37,536 nt of DNA, taken from the NCBI GenBank assembly GCA_017935905.1, contig JAGBGO010000004.1, positions 1-37,536 on the forward strand. The letters run 5' to 3'. How positions within the stretch are numbered: the first letter of the stretch is position 1; each line of letters opens with the position of its first letter. The stretch is from Clostridia bacterium. GTDB taxonomy: Bacteria; Bacillota; Clostridia; UBA1212; UBA1255. Both the position numbers and the translations under genes were made by a program. The notes beneath the pieces are model-generated. The model had not been told where the DNA came from. It ran no database searches and saw only the letters and a program-made list of their open reading frames with translations. Below, piece by piece: positions 14,983 through 22,726 of the stretch.

Positions 14983-17361
14983 TTATGCCAAACCATTTAC
15001 TGTTACGGTTCTGTATGCACCGTAAACAATCAAGCCTTCCGGTGTTTCCCAATAAGCGCGCACTTTGATTTCTGTATCAAATGCAGACTCCGGAATCTCC
15101 CACAAAGAGTATGCCGCCATGTATTGAGATTGGCTGCTGAACACGCTGGGATCCACCTGCTGAGTTCCTGCCTGAAGTTGCGCATACACTTTTGTAGTCT
15201 CTTTGGTAATGGTCTTGTTTCCTACGGTAATTTCAAAACCAACTTTACCATAATTCAGACTGTCAACACTGGTTACAAAGCGAACGTTCTTCGCACCGCC
15301 TGTGCCGTCAGACTTCTGGGCCTTTACAGAAAGCACGTTAGCGTCTACGAATTTTCGGTAAGCTGAGCCGGTGGTTTCGGTATATTGCTCAGACAACGTA
15401 GCATCGGTGTAATATCCGGAGAATAAATATCCATCTTTGGTAGGAATCTCCTGACCAGACACATCTTTTGCTGTAACCACTTGGAAATTCTTAATCGTGG
15501 TTGCAGAACCTTCCTGATAAATGGCAATGTATTGTCCTAATGTATCTCCTGCCGTGTTGTATTCCCATACTGTATAAGTATGTGCTTTTCCCGTTGTGCC
15601 GTTGGTTAACGTTACCGTTACGTTTTGTGTGTCTACCACAATATCCACGTGCATCCAATCCCCTGCGGCCGGGCGAGGTGTCGCATTGTCACCAAGGGCA
15701 GTTTGAGCAGTCGGTGTCTTGCTGTAAACGGCAACAGATCCCCACGTTGTATTCAAAATACGTAAGCCACGAAAAGCTGCAGTTCCACCGGCATCGGCTT
15801 TAAACCGAATACCTACGTCGCTGCCGTTCTCCGGAAGCAATGCATCAAAGGAAATGGTGTATGCATCTGCGTTAACGATTGCTTTGGTGGGAATTACAGC
15901 ACCCTTTACAACGTTTAGTACGTACGCGCCGTCGTCAACAGCTAACGTTCCTTTAGAAGTACCGTCGTTAAAATATTTCGCGTAAATACCTTGACCTGCA
16001 AATAAGTTATTTGGATACAGACCGTCATCGGCCGTTGTCGTTTCCGTCATAACCTGTAAATTCTTAATGTAGTAACTATCTCCTGCCGATTGTGTCAAGA
16101 ATACAATATGGTTCTCTAATCCGTTTGCAAAACCTTGGCTCGCGTAGTTTACCGTGTAAGAAACAGAAGCACTGCCGCTGGAGAATGTACAAGTGGTTTC
16201 TGTTTCGCTAACTGCATACGTAACGTGCATCCACGTAGAAGCAGGTCTGGCTTGATAGAATTTTGCTTCCGGCTGAGAAATGGCCGCATTGTCTTCTGCA
16301 CTCACTTTATGATGAACGTTCATTGCGCCTGCATTATACGCGTTCCAAAACGTACCCATAAATGCATCGGTTTCTGCGTCTGTCTTATACAAGAACACCG
16401 GACCGCCACAAGCTTCTGTGGAAGAGAACTTCGCATCAAAGGAAATTGTATATTCCTTCGCAGCAATTGCTTGCTTGCTGACAATACCCGATCCTACAAC
16501 GCACGCGGTACCGGGCTGAACTTTCATCACATACTCGCTGCCTTCTTGAGTGAACGTACAAGTATTGTTGGTATCCTTAAAGTACTCATTAAAGATGTAT
16601 TTTGATGCTAATAAATTCTTGGGGTACAGCGCACCCTCCACGTCCTTTACCTCTTCAGGAATGGTGTAGGCCTGGAAATTTCTCACGGTGAAATCTCCAC
16701 CTTCTCTATAGAATGCAATATAGTTCTCTACACCCGCCAAATAAGTTTCATAACTGACGTTGCTGTTGGAAGCCGGTGTATAGGCGGTGTTATAGTCTAC
16801 AGTGTAGTTCTTGGTAGCGTCGCTTCCGTCTATTGCAACATATTCCAGCGTTACAAGGGCGCTGGCCGTACCGACTTCAACGGTAACCGTCATCCAGTTA
16901 TCTGCAGCATCATAAGTAGAACTGTACGCAGGCGATCCGTAAAGCAGGACATCTTGATCCGTGCGGGACTTTGCCATACCCAATGTATAATCGCCGCTGT
17001 TCAATAAACGTATTCCATAAAAATTATTCGCCGTCGAATTTGTCTTAAACCGAAGACCCACCTCGCTGTCGAATTTCGTTTCAAACGAAATAACGTACGT
17101 ATCTGCGTCGATCGGTGCCTTGCTGGTCAGCAAGCCGCTTCCGGAAACGGTCATCGCATTGTTGGAAAAAGTCGCAGTGGCACTTCCGGAAAAATAATCA
17201 TCAAATACGTCCGCTGTCAACAGATCGTCCGGGTAAACCGTATTCATACCAACCGTCACGTCTCCCGCAATGGCCCCCTGAGGTAATACGATCCCGGAAA
17301 GCAACATAGCTGTACAAAGTACAACTGCTACTGTTTTTGAAAATCCTCTCATCTTTCTCAT
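14983..17361 (-). CDS. Secreted protein with three LamG-like domains and a C-terminal beta domain
   Basis: I start this 792-residue protein at the ATG at 17361, because GGAGGGAG precedes it; an ATG at 17376 would contain that sequence. A signal peptide covers residues 1-32 (ending AIAG). Three diverged repeats open with YPDDLLTADVF (about 43), LYPKNLLASKYIF (about 245) and LYPNNLFAGQGIY (about 448), each roughly 190 residues. At about 640 a short segment (GYLFSGYYTDATLSEQY) resembles an InlB B-repeat. It is followed by a C-terminal domain (VRFVTSVDSLNYGKVGFEITV to the end) of a type seen in clostridial surface proteins. No transmembrane anchor or sorting signal is visible, unlike its relatives, so it is probably released or held non-covalently. 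Carbohydrate binding is inferred. Confidence 0.82.
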   Translation of the reverse strand: MRKMRGFSKTVAVVLCTAMLLSGIVLPQGAIAGDVTVGMNTVYPDDLLTADVFDDYFSGSATATFSNNAMTVSGSGLLTSKAPIDADTYVISFETKFDSEVGLRFKTNSTANNFYGIRLLNSGDYTLGMAKSRTDQDVLLYGSPAYSSTYDAADNWMTVTVEVGTASALVTLEYVAIDGSDATKNYTVDYNTAYTPASNSNVSYETYLAGVENYIAFYREGGDFTVRNFQAYTIPEEVKDVEGALYPKNLLASKYIFNEYFKDTNNTCTFTQEGSEYVMKVQPGTACVVGSGIVSKQAIAAKEYTISFDAKFSSTEACGGPVFLYKTDAETDAFMGTFWNAYNAGAMNVHHKVSAEDNAAISQPEAKFYQARPASTWMHVTYAVSETETTCTFSSGSASVSYTVNYASQGFANGLENHIVFLTQSAGDSYYIKNLQVMTETTTADDGLYPNNLFAGQGIYAKYFNDGTSKGTLAVDDGAYVLNVVKGAVIPTKAIVNADAYTISFDALLPENGSDVGIRFKADAGGTAAFRGLRILNTTWGSVAVYSKTPTAQTALGDNATPRPAAGDWMHVDIVVDTQNVTVTLTNGTTGKAHTYTVWEYNTAGDTLGQYIAIYQEGSATTIKNFQVVTAKDVSGQEIPTKDGYLFSGYYTDATLSEQYTETTGSAYRKFVDANVLSVKAQKSDGTGGAKNVRFVTSVDSLNYGKVGFEITVGNKTITKETTKVYAQLQAGTQQVDPSVFSSQSQYMAAYSLWEIPESAFDTEIKVRAYWETPEGLIVYGAYRTVTVNGLA

Positions 17362-17387
17362 TCTATCTCCCTCCATTTAGAACATTC

Positions 17388-17400
17388 ACACAATTTGTGT
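17388..17400. promoter_or_regulatory. Perfect 13-base palindrome, operator-like
   Basis: ACACAA-T-TTGTGT lies between the promoter at 17424 and the start of the secreted protein. It could bind a dimeric repressor. Confidence 0.35.
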
Positions 17401-17423
17401 ACAATTTATGAAGATACATTTTT

Positions 17424-17484
17424 ATAATACCGCTTGCCGTTTTTCCGCACAATTCACATTGTTGTGTAGGATATGACGGAAATT
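17424..17484 (-). promoter_or_regulatory. Putative AraC-activated promoter for the secreted protein
   Basis: A -10 TATTAT is at 17424-17429. Half-site AACAATGTGAATT (17451-17463), matching AACAATGTCCATA at 10 of 13, ends 21 bases before it. AATTTCCGTCATA (17472-17484) starts 21 bases further out. There is no -35. This is the fourth case of the same layout. Confidence 0.5.
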
Positions 17485-17504
17485 GTGGTATTTTATATAT
17501 GCTT

Positions 17505-17544
17505 GATTTTGTCCATTTCTTTTTTTCCTACTTTGTTTTATAAT
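17505..17544 (+). promoter_or_regulatory. Candidate promoter of the fucose operon
   Basis: TATAAT at 17539-17544 has no good -35. Exactly 21 bases upstream ends GATTTTGTCCATT (17505-17517), which shares TGTCCAT with the AraC half-sites on the other strand's promoters. A second half-site at the proper distance is not convincing. Confidence 0.4.
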
Positions 17545-17583
17545 AGGAAAAGATTTTCACAAACAGAAAGAAGGAGTCTAACT

Positions 17584-18018
17584 ATGCTCAAAAATATTCC
17601 TAAGATCATTTCACCCGAAATGCTGAAAGTGCTTTGCGAAATGGGGCACAGCGATCGAATCGTGATTGCGGATGCAAACTTCCCTGCAGAACGCATCGGA
17701 AAGAACGGGATCGTACTTCGGGCAGACGGCCATTCTGCCACAGAGATGTTAGATGCCATTTTAACCCTTTTCCCTTTGGACACGTACGTGGACGCACCGG
17801 TTTCTTTGATGCAGGTAATGCCCGGCGATCCGGTGGAAACCCCCATTTGGGATACATATAAAGCAATCGTGGCCAAACACGATGCCCGGGGCGCTGCTGC
17901 TTTTGGTGAGATCGAACGTTTCGCATTTTACGAAGAGGCGGAAAAATGTTACGCCATTATCGCAACCGGTGAGACCGCGCTGTATGCAAATATGATTTTA
18001 CAAAAAGGAGTGCTGTAA
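17584..18018 (+). CDS. fucU: L-fucose mutarotase (RbsD/FucU family)
   Basis: This 144-residue cytosolic protein interconverts alpha- and beta-L-fucose so that newly released fucose can enter catabolism. It matches FucU along its whole length (usual size about 140): MLKNIPKIISPEMLKVLCEMGH at the start, IVIADANFPAERIGK, RADGH, LFPLDTYVDAPVSLMQV and GDPVETPIWD. The FucU branch, not RbsD, is indicated by the PVETPIWD segment and by the GH95 fucosidase in the same operon. I start at the ATG at 17584, which has AAGGAG 7 bases upstream. It is the first of three genes; the esterase starts 3 bases after its stop, and its ribosome binding site lies in the end of this gene. Confidence 0.93.
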   Translation: MLKNIPKIISPEMLKVLCEMGHSDRIVIADANFPAERIGKNGIVLRADGHSATEMLDAILTLFPLDTYVDAPVSLMQVMPGDPVETPIWDTYKAIVAKHDARGAAAFGEIERFAFYEEAEKCYAIIATGETALYANMILQKGVL

Positions 18019-18021
18019 CTT

Positions 18022-18756
18022 ATGAAAGCGACGAACGTGCAAGAGTCTTTATTTTACGGCTTTAAACAACTGACTTTCGATTTTAACGGCCGCCAAGCCT
18101 TCTTGGTCTTTCCAAAAGAGCCGGATGCCGGCAAGAATTTTTTGTTGAAGACGGAATACTTCGGCGCTTTCCCCAATTTGGAAATCGCGATGCTGGAGCG
18201 AGGCTTTCACCTTGCCCACGTTCAAAACGAAACCCGCTGGTGTAAACCTACGGACACAGAAAGGCAAGCCGCTTTCATTCAGTGGCTTCACGAAGAATAC
18301 GGTTTGGCATCTCGCTGTACACCGGTTGGCATGAGTTGCGGCGGCATGCAGGCCATTTACCTTTCCGCCAAACACCCGGAATTGGTGAATGCTTGTTATA
18401 TCGATGCACCGGTGGTCAATCTTTTAAGTTGCCCCGCAGGACTTGGCCGTGCCGGAAACGGTATGTGGCCCGAGTTTGAGCAAGCTATGGGAATTTCCCT
18501 TCCCGAACTGATCGGAAGCCGGGAGCATCCTTTGGATTACGTGCCGGCAATGGTTGCAAGCAAAGTGCCGCTGTTCCTGGTCGCCGGAGACAGTGACGGC
18601 GTAGTGCCCTACTGCGAGAACGGGGATTTGGTAGATCGGATTTACCGTAAAATGGGCGGAGATATTACCACCATTGTAAAGCCCGGCTGTGACCACCATC
18701 CCCACGGGTTGGAAGATCCCACTCCGATTGCAGCATTTATTTTGAAACACAGTTGA
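18022..18756 (+). CDS. Alpha/beta-hydrolase, probable esterase
   Basis: This 244-residue protein has no signal peptide. Its alpha/beta-hydrolase features are a nucleophile elbow GMSCGG with Ser105, an acid in LVAGDSDGVVPY (Asp190 or Asp192), and a histidine in CDHHPHG (His225, His226 or His228). Between fucU and a GH95 fucosidase it may remove acyl (for example acetyl) groups from fucosylated sugars, but the substrate cannot be read. It starts 3 bases after fucU and its TGA lies 15 bases before the ATG of the fucosidase, so the three genes form one operon. Confidence 0.82.
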   Translation: MKATNVQESLFYGFKQLTFDFNGRQAFLVFPKEPDAGKNFLLKTEYFGAFPNLEIAMLERGFHLAHVQNETRWCKPTDTERQAAFIQWLHEEYGLASRCTPVGMSCGGMQAIYLSAKHPELVNACYIDAPVVNLLSCPAGLGRAGNGMWPEFEQAMGISLPELIGSREHPLDYVPAMVASKVPLFLVAGDSDGVVPYCENGDLVDRIYRKMGGDITTIVKPGCDHHPHGLEDPTPIAAFILKHS

Positions 18757-18770
18757 GAGGAGTCTTGCAG

Positions 18771-21164
18771 ATGGCCTTGTTGCTTACAGATAACCGCATC
18801 CCCGATATTAATAGCTACGACACGTGGGAGAAGCAGGCGTACCCTTTAGGAAACGGTAATATCGGCGCCGGAATTTTTGGCGGCGTAGTGAAAGACCGCT
18901 TGCAATTAAACGAGAAATCCCTTTGGTGCGGCGGTCCCGGGCCAAACAGAGATTACCGAGGCGGCAATCTCGTTGAGAACGGTCAAAACGGCGCTGTATT
19001 GAAAGAAGCGCGCCAATTATTCTTACAGGGACAAACACAAGAAGCGCTAGCCCTTTGCGATCAATTAGTCGGCCTTCGGGATTCCAACGGAGACAAAGGC
19101 TATGGTTTTTATTTAAGTTTCGGCAATCTGTACTTGGATTTTGATTATGGAACGGAGGCTAAGGCAACCGATTATCTTCGTTCTTTGGATTTAGAACAAG
19201 CCGTTGCCACGGTTCAATATAAAATCGGGGGTTGCAAATATATAAGGAAACATTTTACCAGCTACCCGGATAACGTACTGGTTACAGCTCTATCCGCAGA
19301 GGGTGGTCGCCTGCCCGCACTGACGATTGCTTTGGTGCCGGACAACACCCCGGGCAATGCCCATGGTAATTTGGTCAACAAAGGATACGAACGGGTTTGG
19401 GATACGCAGGTGGAGCACGGTGAAATTGCCGTGAACGGACATCTTTTGGATAACAATATGCAGTTTTCTGCCTATACGAAAGTGCTGACGGACGGTAAAC
19501 TTGTAGACCTTGCGCAGAAAGTTTGCGTGGAACAGGCTTCTCATATTTTGATTCTCACGTCTATGGCGACGAACTACAAACAACACTATCCGGATTACTG
19601 CACCGGCGAAACAGCGGCGGCGCTGGCGAGCCGGGTACGCAGCACAGTGGCGTCTGCAGCGGAGAAGACCTATGCAGCGCTTTTAGAAACCCATTTGAGC
19701 GATTATGGGAATCTATTTGATCGTGTTTCTTTGAATTTAGGTGGAAACACAGGCGGTAAGACTACTGCGGCGCTGATGCAGTCCTACCAAGCCGGCGAAT
19801 CCACACCGCAAGAACGGGCCTATTTAGAAACACTCACGTTCCAATACGGTCGATACTTAACCATTGCCGGTTCCAGAGAGACGCCTAAAGGTCAGCCGGA
19901 GCGGGCACAACTGCCCACTAACTTGCAAGGCATGTGGGTGGGTGCGAATAACAGTATTTGGCACGCGGACTACCATTTGAACGTCAATCTTCAAATGAAT
20001 TACTGGCCCACGTACACCACCAACTTGGCAGAATGCGCTAAACCCTTACTGGACTACGTAGAAGGATTACGCGCGCCCGGGCGTGTAACGGCGGAAGTTT
20101 ATGCCGGAATTAAGAGCGATGAAACCCACCCGGAAAATGGTTTTATGGTCCATACCCAAAACAATCCTTTCGGCTGGACCTGTCCCGGTTGGACGTTTTC
20201 ATGGGGTTGGTCCCCGGCTGCGCTCCCTTGGATTTTGCGAAATTGCTACGAATATTATTTGTATACCGGCGATTTGGATTGCCTGCGCAATCAGATTTAT
20301 CCCATGCTGAAGGAAGCGGCTCGGTTCTATGATCAATTTTTGATTGAAGACAGGGAAGGGCATTTGGTTTCTGCACCGGCTTATTCTCCGGAGCACGGAC
20401 CCTACACGCTGGGCAATACGTACGAACATTCTTTGATCTGGCAACTCTACCAGGATACGATAGAAGCGGCGCGCGTGCTGGGCGTGGACACCGATTGTGT
20501 TTGTGCATGGAAAGATCATCAATCTCGTTTGAAAGGGCCGATTGAAATTGGCGAAGACGGCCAAATTAAAGAATGGTACGAAGAAACCACAATCGGCAGT
20601 ATGGCCAATTACGAGCCCGGCCACCGCCATATTTCTCATTTGCTGGGCTTGTATCCCGGAGATCTGATCAACCGGAATATCCCGGAATATTGGGAAGCAG
20701 CAAAAGTTGCTTTGGAGTCAAGAAGTGCCCCCACCACCGGTTGGTGCCGCGCCCAAAGAGCCTTGTGTTACGCACGTTTAGGGTTATGTGATAAAGCCTA
20801 CGAAATTCTCCAAGGGATTCTTGCAGACGTAAGTTATGATAATTTGTTTATGACTCATCCGCCCTTCCAGATTGATGCCAATTACGGTTTCACAGCGGCA
20901 GTGGCGGAAATGCTGGTGCAAAGCGATGGCAAGACGATTACACTCTTGCCTGCACTTCCGGAGGACTGGCGCAGCGGTGCTGTTTCCGGCTTGGTGGCAA
21001 GAGGAAATTACGAAGTCAGTATGGAATGGATCAATGGGAAACTCACGCACGCCACTGTGAAATCTAAGAATAGCGGCACAATCGTTGTACAGTTGCCTGA
21101 TTCCGACCCCATCGTGTTACAAACAGAGGCCGGACAGGAATATTCTGTTATAGAGAGCACTTAA
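18771..21164 (+). CDS. GH95 alpha-L-fucosidase
   Basis: This 797-residue protein matches glycoside hydrolase family 95 along its length. It should release terminal fucose, mainly alpha-1,2-linked, by inversion. The start has PLGNGNIGAGIFGG, followed by NEKSLWCGGPG. Residues expected for catalysis by comparison with the Bifidobacterium enzyme are Asn404 and Asn406 (YHLNVNLQMNYW), Glu541 (SPEHGPY) and Asp702 (FQIDANYG). I start at the ATG at 18771, after GAGGAG; an upstream TTG is less likely. No signal peptide is present, so it acts in the cytoplasm on imported oligosaccharides, consistent with FucU in the operon. It converges on the lipoprotein gene with a 3-base gap and no terminator between. 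Confidence 0.95.
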   Translation: MALLLTDNRIPDINSYDTWEKQAYPLGNGNIGAGIFGGVVKDRLQLNEKSLWCGGPGPNRDYRGGNLVENGQNGAVLKEARQLFLQGQTQEALALCDQLVGLRDSNGDKGYGFYLSFGNLYLDFDYGTEAKATDYLRSLDLEQAVATVQYKIGGCKYIRKHFTSYPDNVLVTALSAEGGRLPALTIALVPDNTPGNAHGNLVNKGYERVWDTQVEHGEIAVNGHLLDNNMQFSAYTKVLTDGKLVDLAQKVCVEQASHILILTSMATNYKQHYPDYCTGETAAALASRVRSTVASAAEKTYAALLETHLSDYGNLFDRVSLNLGGNTGGKTTAALMQSYQAGESTPQERAYLETLTFQYGRYLTIAGSRETPKGQPERAQLPTNLQGMWVGANNSIWHADYHLNVNLQMNYWPTYTTNLAECAKPLLDYVEGLRAPGRVTAEVYAGIKSDETHPENGFMVHTQNNPFGWTCPGWTFSWGWSPAALPWILRNCYEYYLYTGDLDCLRNQIYPMLKEAARFYDQFLIEDREGHLVSAPAYSPEHGPYTLGNTYEHSLIWQLYQDTIEAARVLGVDTDCVCAWKDHQSRLKGPIEIGEDGQIKEWYEETTIGSMANYEPGHRHISHLLGLYPGDLINRNIPEYWEAAKVALESRSAPTTGWCRAQRALCYARLGLCDKAYEILQGILADVSYDNLFMTHPPFQIDANYGFTAAVAEMLVQSDGKTITLLPALPEDWRSGAVSGLVARGNYEVSMEWINGKLTHATVKSKNSGTIVVQLPDSDPIVLQTEAGQEYSVIEST

Positions 21165-21167
21165 AGA

Positions 21168-21608
21168 TCACGAAAGTGGGCCCCAGTTTAGTCCCGGTGT
21201 TTCTGTAGACGCACTTAATCCTCCGGTGGGTGCCGGTGTTTGCGTTGCAGGTGCTACGCTCTGGGTAGGCTGCTGCGTAGGCTTTTGAGTAGGCTTTTGA
21301 GTGGGCTTTTGAGTGGGCTTTTGCGTAGGCGTGCCCGCAGCAGACTGCGTGGGGGCCACCGTTTCCGTTTTTCCGGTTGGTGTAGGCGTTGTTTCGCCAA
21401 ACAGATCCGAGAAATCGCCTCCCGGTTCAGTTCCTTCCGGATCTCCGGTTTCCAATCCGGCAGTCGGTTCCGCTGAAGGTGTGACTTCAGCAGACGCAGA
21501 AGGTGCGGTCTCACCGGCGTTTCCACTTTCGCTGCAAGCAGAAAGCAGGCACACGCCCAGTAAAATGGCAATAAAACCACATAACATAATAATTTTCTTT
21601 GTTCTCAT
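21168..21608 (-). CDS. Lipoprotein with a Thr-Gln-Lys-Pro repeat linker
   Basis: The product has 146 residues. An N-terminal hydrophobic stretch ends in the lipobox LSAC (Cys at about 26), so it should be lipid-anchored. The rest is low-complexity: Ser/Thr/Pro/Glu-rich, then about four or five copies of TQKP-type units at residues about 93-115, ending LNWGPLS. There is no folded domain, so it resembles the stalk of a surface lipoprotein from which the functional domain is missing. Its gene has a consensus promoter (21636-21664). The 3' end abuts the GH95 gene, so read-through from the fucose operon would be antisense to it. Confidence 0.7.
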   Translation of the reverse strand: MRTKKIIMLCGFIAILLGVCLLSACSESGNAGETAPSASAEVTPSAEPTAGLETGDPEGTEPGGDFSDLFGETTPTPTGKTETVAPTQSAAGTPTQKPTQKPTQKPTQKPTQQPTQSVAPATQTPAPTGGLSASTETPGLNWGPLS

Positions 21609-21635
21609 GAATGGTCATCCCCCTTTGCTGAAATT

Positions 21636-21664
21636 ATTATAGGAAGATATTTTACCGAGGTCAA
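21636..21664 (-). promoter_or_regulatory. Consensus promoter for the lipoprotein
   Basis: On the minus strand TTGACC (21659-21664), 17-base spacer, TATAAT (21636-21641), 27 bases before the ATG. Confidence 0.75.
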
Positions 21665-21680
21665 GTATTCTTTTGTCCAC

Positions 21681-21806
21681 TTAGCATCCTTAATTTTTTA
21701 AAAACACGGATGCTAAATTCAAAAATACGTTATTTAGCATCCTTTTTACTATCTGCGTAGCGGAAAAAGGGATGCTCTTTTTGAAAAAAGCCACGAAAAG
21801 CATCCC
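21681..21806 (+). repeat. Cluster of GCATCC hairpins (terminator-like)
   Basis: TTAGCATCC (21681-21689) pairs with GGATGCTAA (21708-21716). AGCATCCTTTTT (from 21736) pairs with AAAAAGGGATGCT (to 21776, one bulged G) and is followed by CTTTTTG. A third unpaired arm AGCATCCC lies at 21799-21806. The same stem is at 147-187. The second hairpin could end transcription coming from the fucose operon. The remaining bases between 21609 and 21875 show nothing else. Confidence 0.6.
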
Positions 21807-21875
21807 TATCACAAAACTTTACTTTTCTTCGAAAGCGTGTTTTAATAAATCTATCACTCGGGGGAGGGATGAACA

Positions 21876-22649
21876 ATGAGTTATAACCAACTACTTGCGG
21901 AGAAACATCGACTTTCGCAAGAATTAGATCAAATCAATAAAAAATTACCAAAACTGCCAGCGGGACGCCTGACTTATGTGCGCAGTGGTCACACGTTGAA
22001 ATGGTATCACCACTTGAACGGCAAGCGCATTTATATTCCAAAATCCAACCGCAAGTTGGCGGTGCAACTTGCGCTCAAACGGTATTTGCAAAACAGGAAA
22101 CAGGATATCACCCGGAAAATGCAAGGCATCAATCATTACCTCAAAACCAACGCGCCTGACTCAGACAAATCGCCCAGGGTTTTGACCGACCCAAATTACG
22201 CGGAGCTTCTGTCAGACGTTCTCAAACCCATTTCCCGGGAAATAGCGGCGTGGGAGCAGGCGCCCTATGTAAAAAATGCAAAATATCCCAATCAACTGCG
22301 TGTCCAGACGGTAAACGGACTAACGGTACGTTCCAAATCCGAATCTATTATTGCGCTCTGTCTGTATACCCACAGAATTCCTTTTCACTATGAAGAAAGA
22401 TTAACTTTGGGCGGTGTGGATCTTTATCCGGATTTCACATTACGACATCCACAAACAGGCGAAACATTTTACTGGGAACATATAGGGCGCCCGGATGACG
22501 CGGTCTACCGCGCTTCTTTTTTAGAAAAATTAGATTTATATATTGCCCACGGGATCGTACCGGACCACAATTTGATTCTTACTTGGGAAACCGGCGATCA
22601 TCCGCTTTCTGCGATGGAAGTGGAACAGAAAATTCACAGATTTTTTTAA
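21876..22649 (+). CDS. Putative PD-(D/E)XK-like nuclease-fold protein
   Basis: This 257-residue protein has no signal or membrane segment. Residues 1-95 are basic and helical (coiled-coil-like start, then a GKRIYIPKSNRKLAVQLALKRYL segment). The C-terminal part reads VRSKSESIIALCLYTHRIPFHYE, then GVDLYPDFTLR, then FYWEHIG. Glu156, Asp186 and Glu201 would correspond to the acidic residues of the PD-(D/E)XK fold, though the usual E-x-K is E-x-I. I do not recognise a named family; DNA or RNA cleavage is inferred. GGGGGAGG precedes the ATG. It stands alone between the GCATCC hairpin cluster and pckG. Confidence 0.65.
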   Translation: MSYNQLLAEKHRLSQELDQINKKLPKLPAGRLTYVRSGHTLKWYHHLNGKRIYIPKSNRKLAVQLALKRYLQNRKQDITRKMQGINHYLKTNAPDSDKSPRVLTDPNYAELLSDVLKPISREIAAWEQAPYVKNAKYPNQLRVQTVNGLTVRSKSESIIALCLYTHRIPFHYEERLTLGGVDLYPDFTLRHPQTGETFYWEHIGRPDDAVYRASFLEKLDLYIAHGIVPDHNLILTWETGDHPLSAMEVEQKIHRFF

Positions 22650-22657
22650 CAAAACGC

Positions 22658-22687
22658 TTGTATTTTACCCCAAAACATTGGTATAAT
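22658..22687 (+). promoter_or_regulatory. Promoter of pckG
   Basis: TTGTAT (22658-22663), 18-base spacer, extended -10 TGG-TATAAT (TATAAT 22682-22687); GAGGAG precedes the ATG at 22727. Confidence 0.7.
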
Positions 22688-22726
22688 GAATGCTGTATAA
22701 ATTTATGTTGAGGAGTGTAAACGCTT

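Noticed and set aside
21681..21806. CRISPR array
   Set aside because: The repeats are short palindromic stems in both directions without regular spacers, and no cas gene is present.
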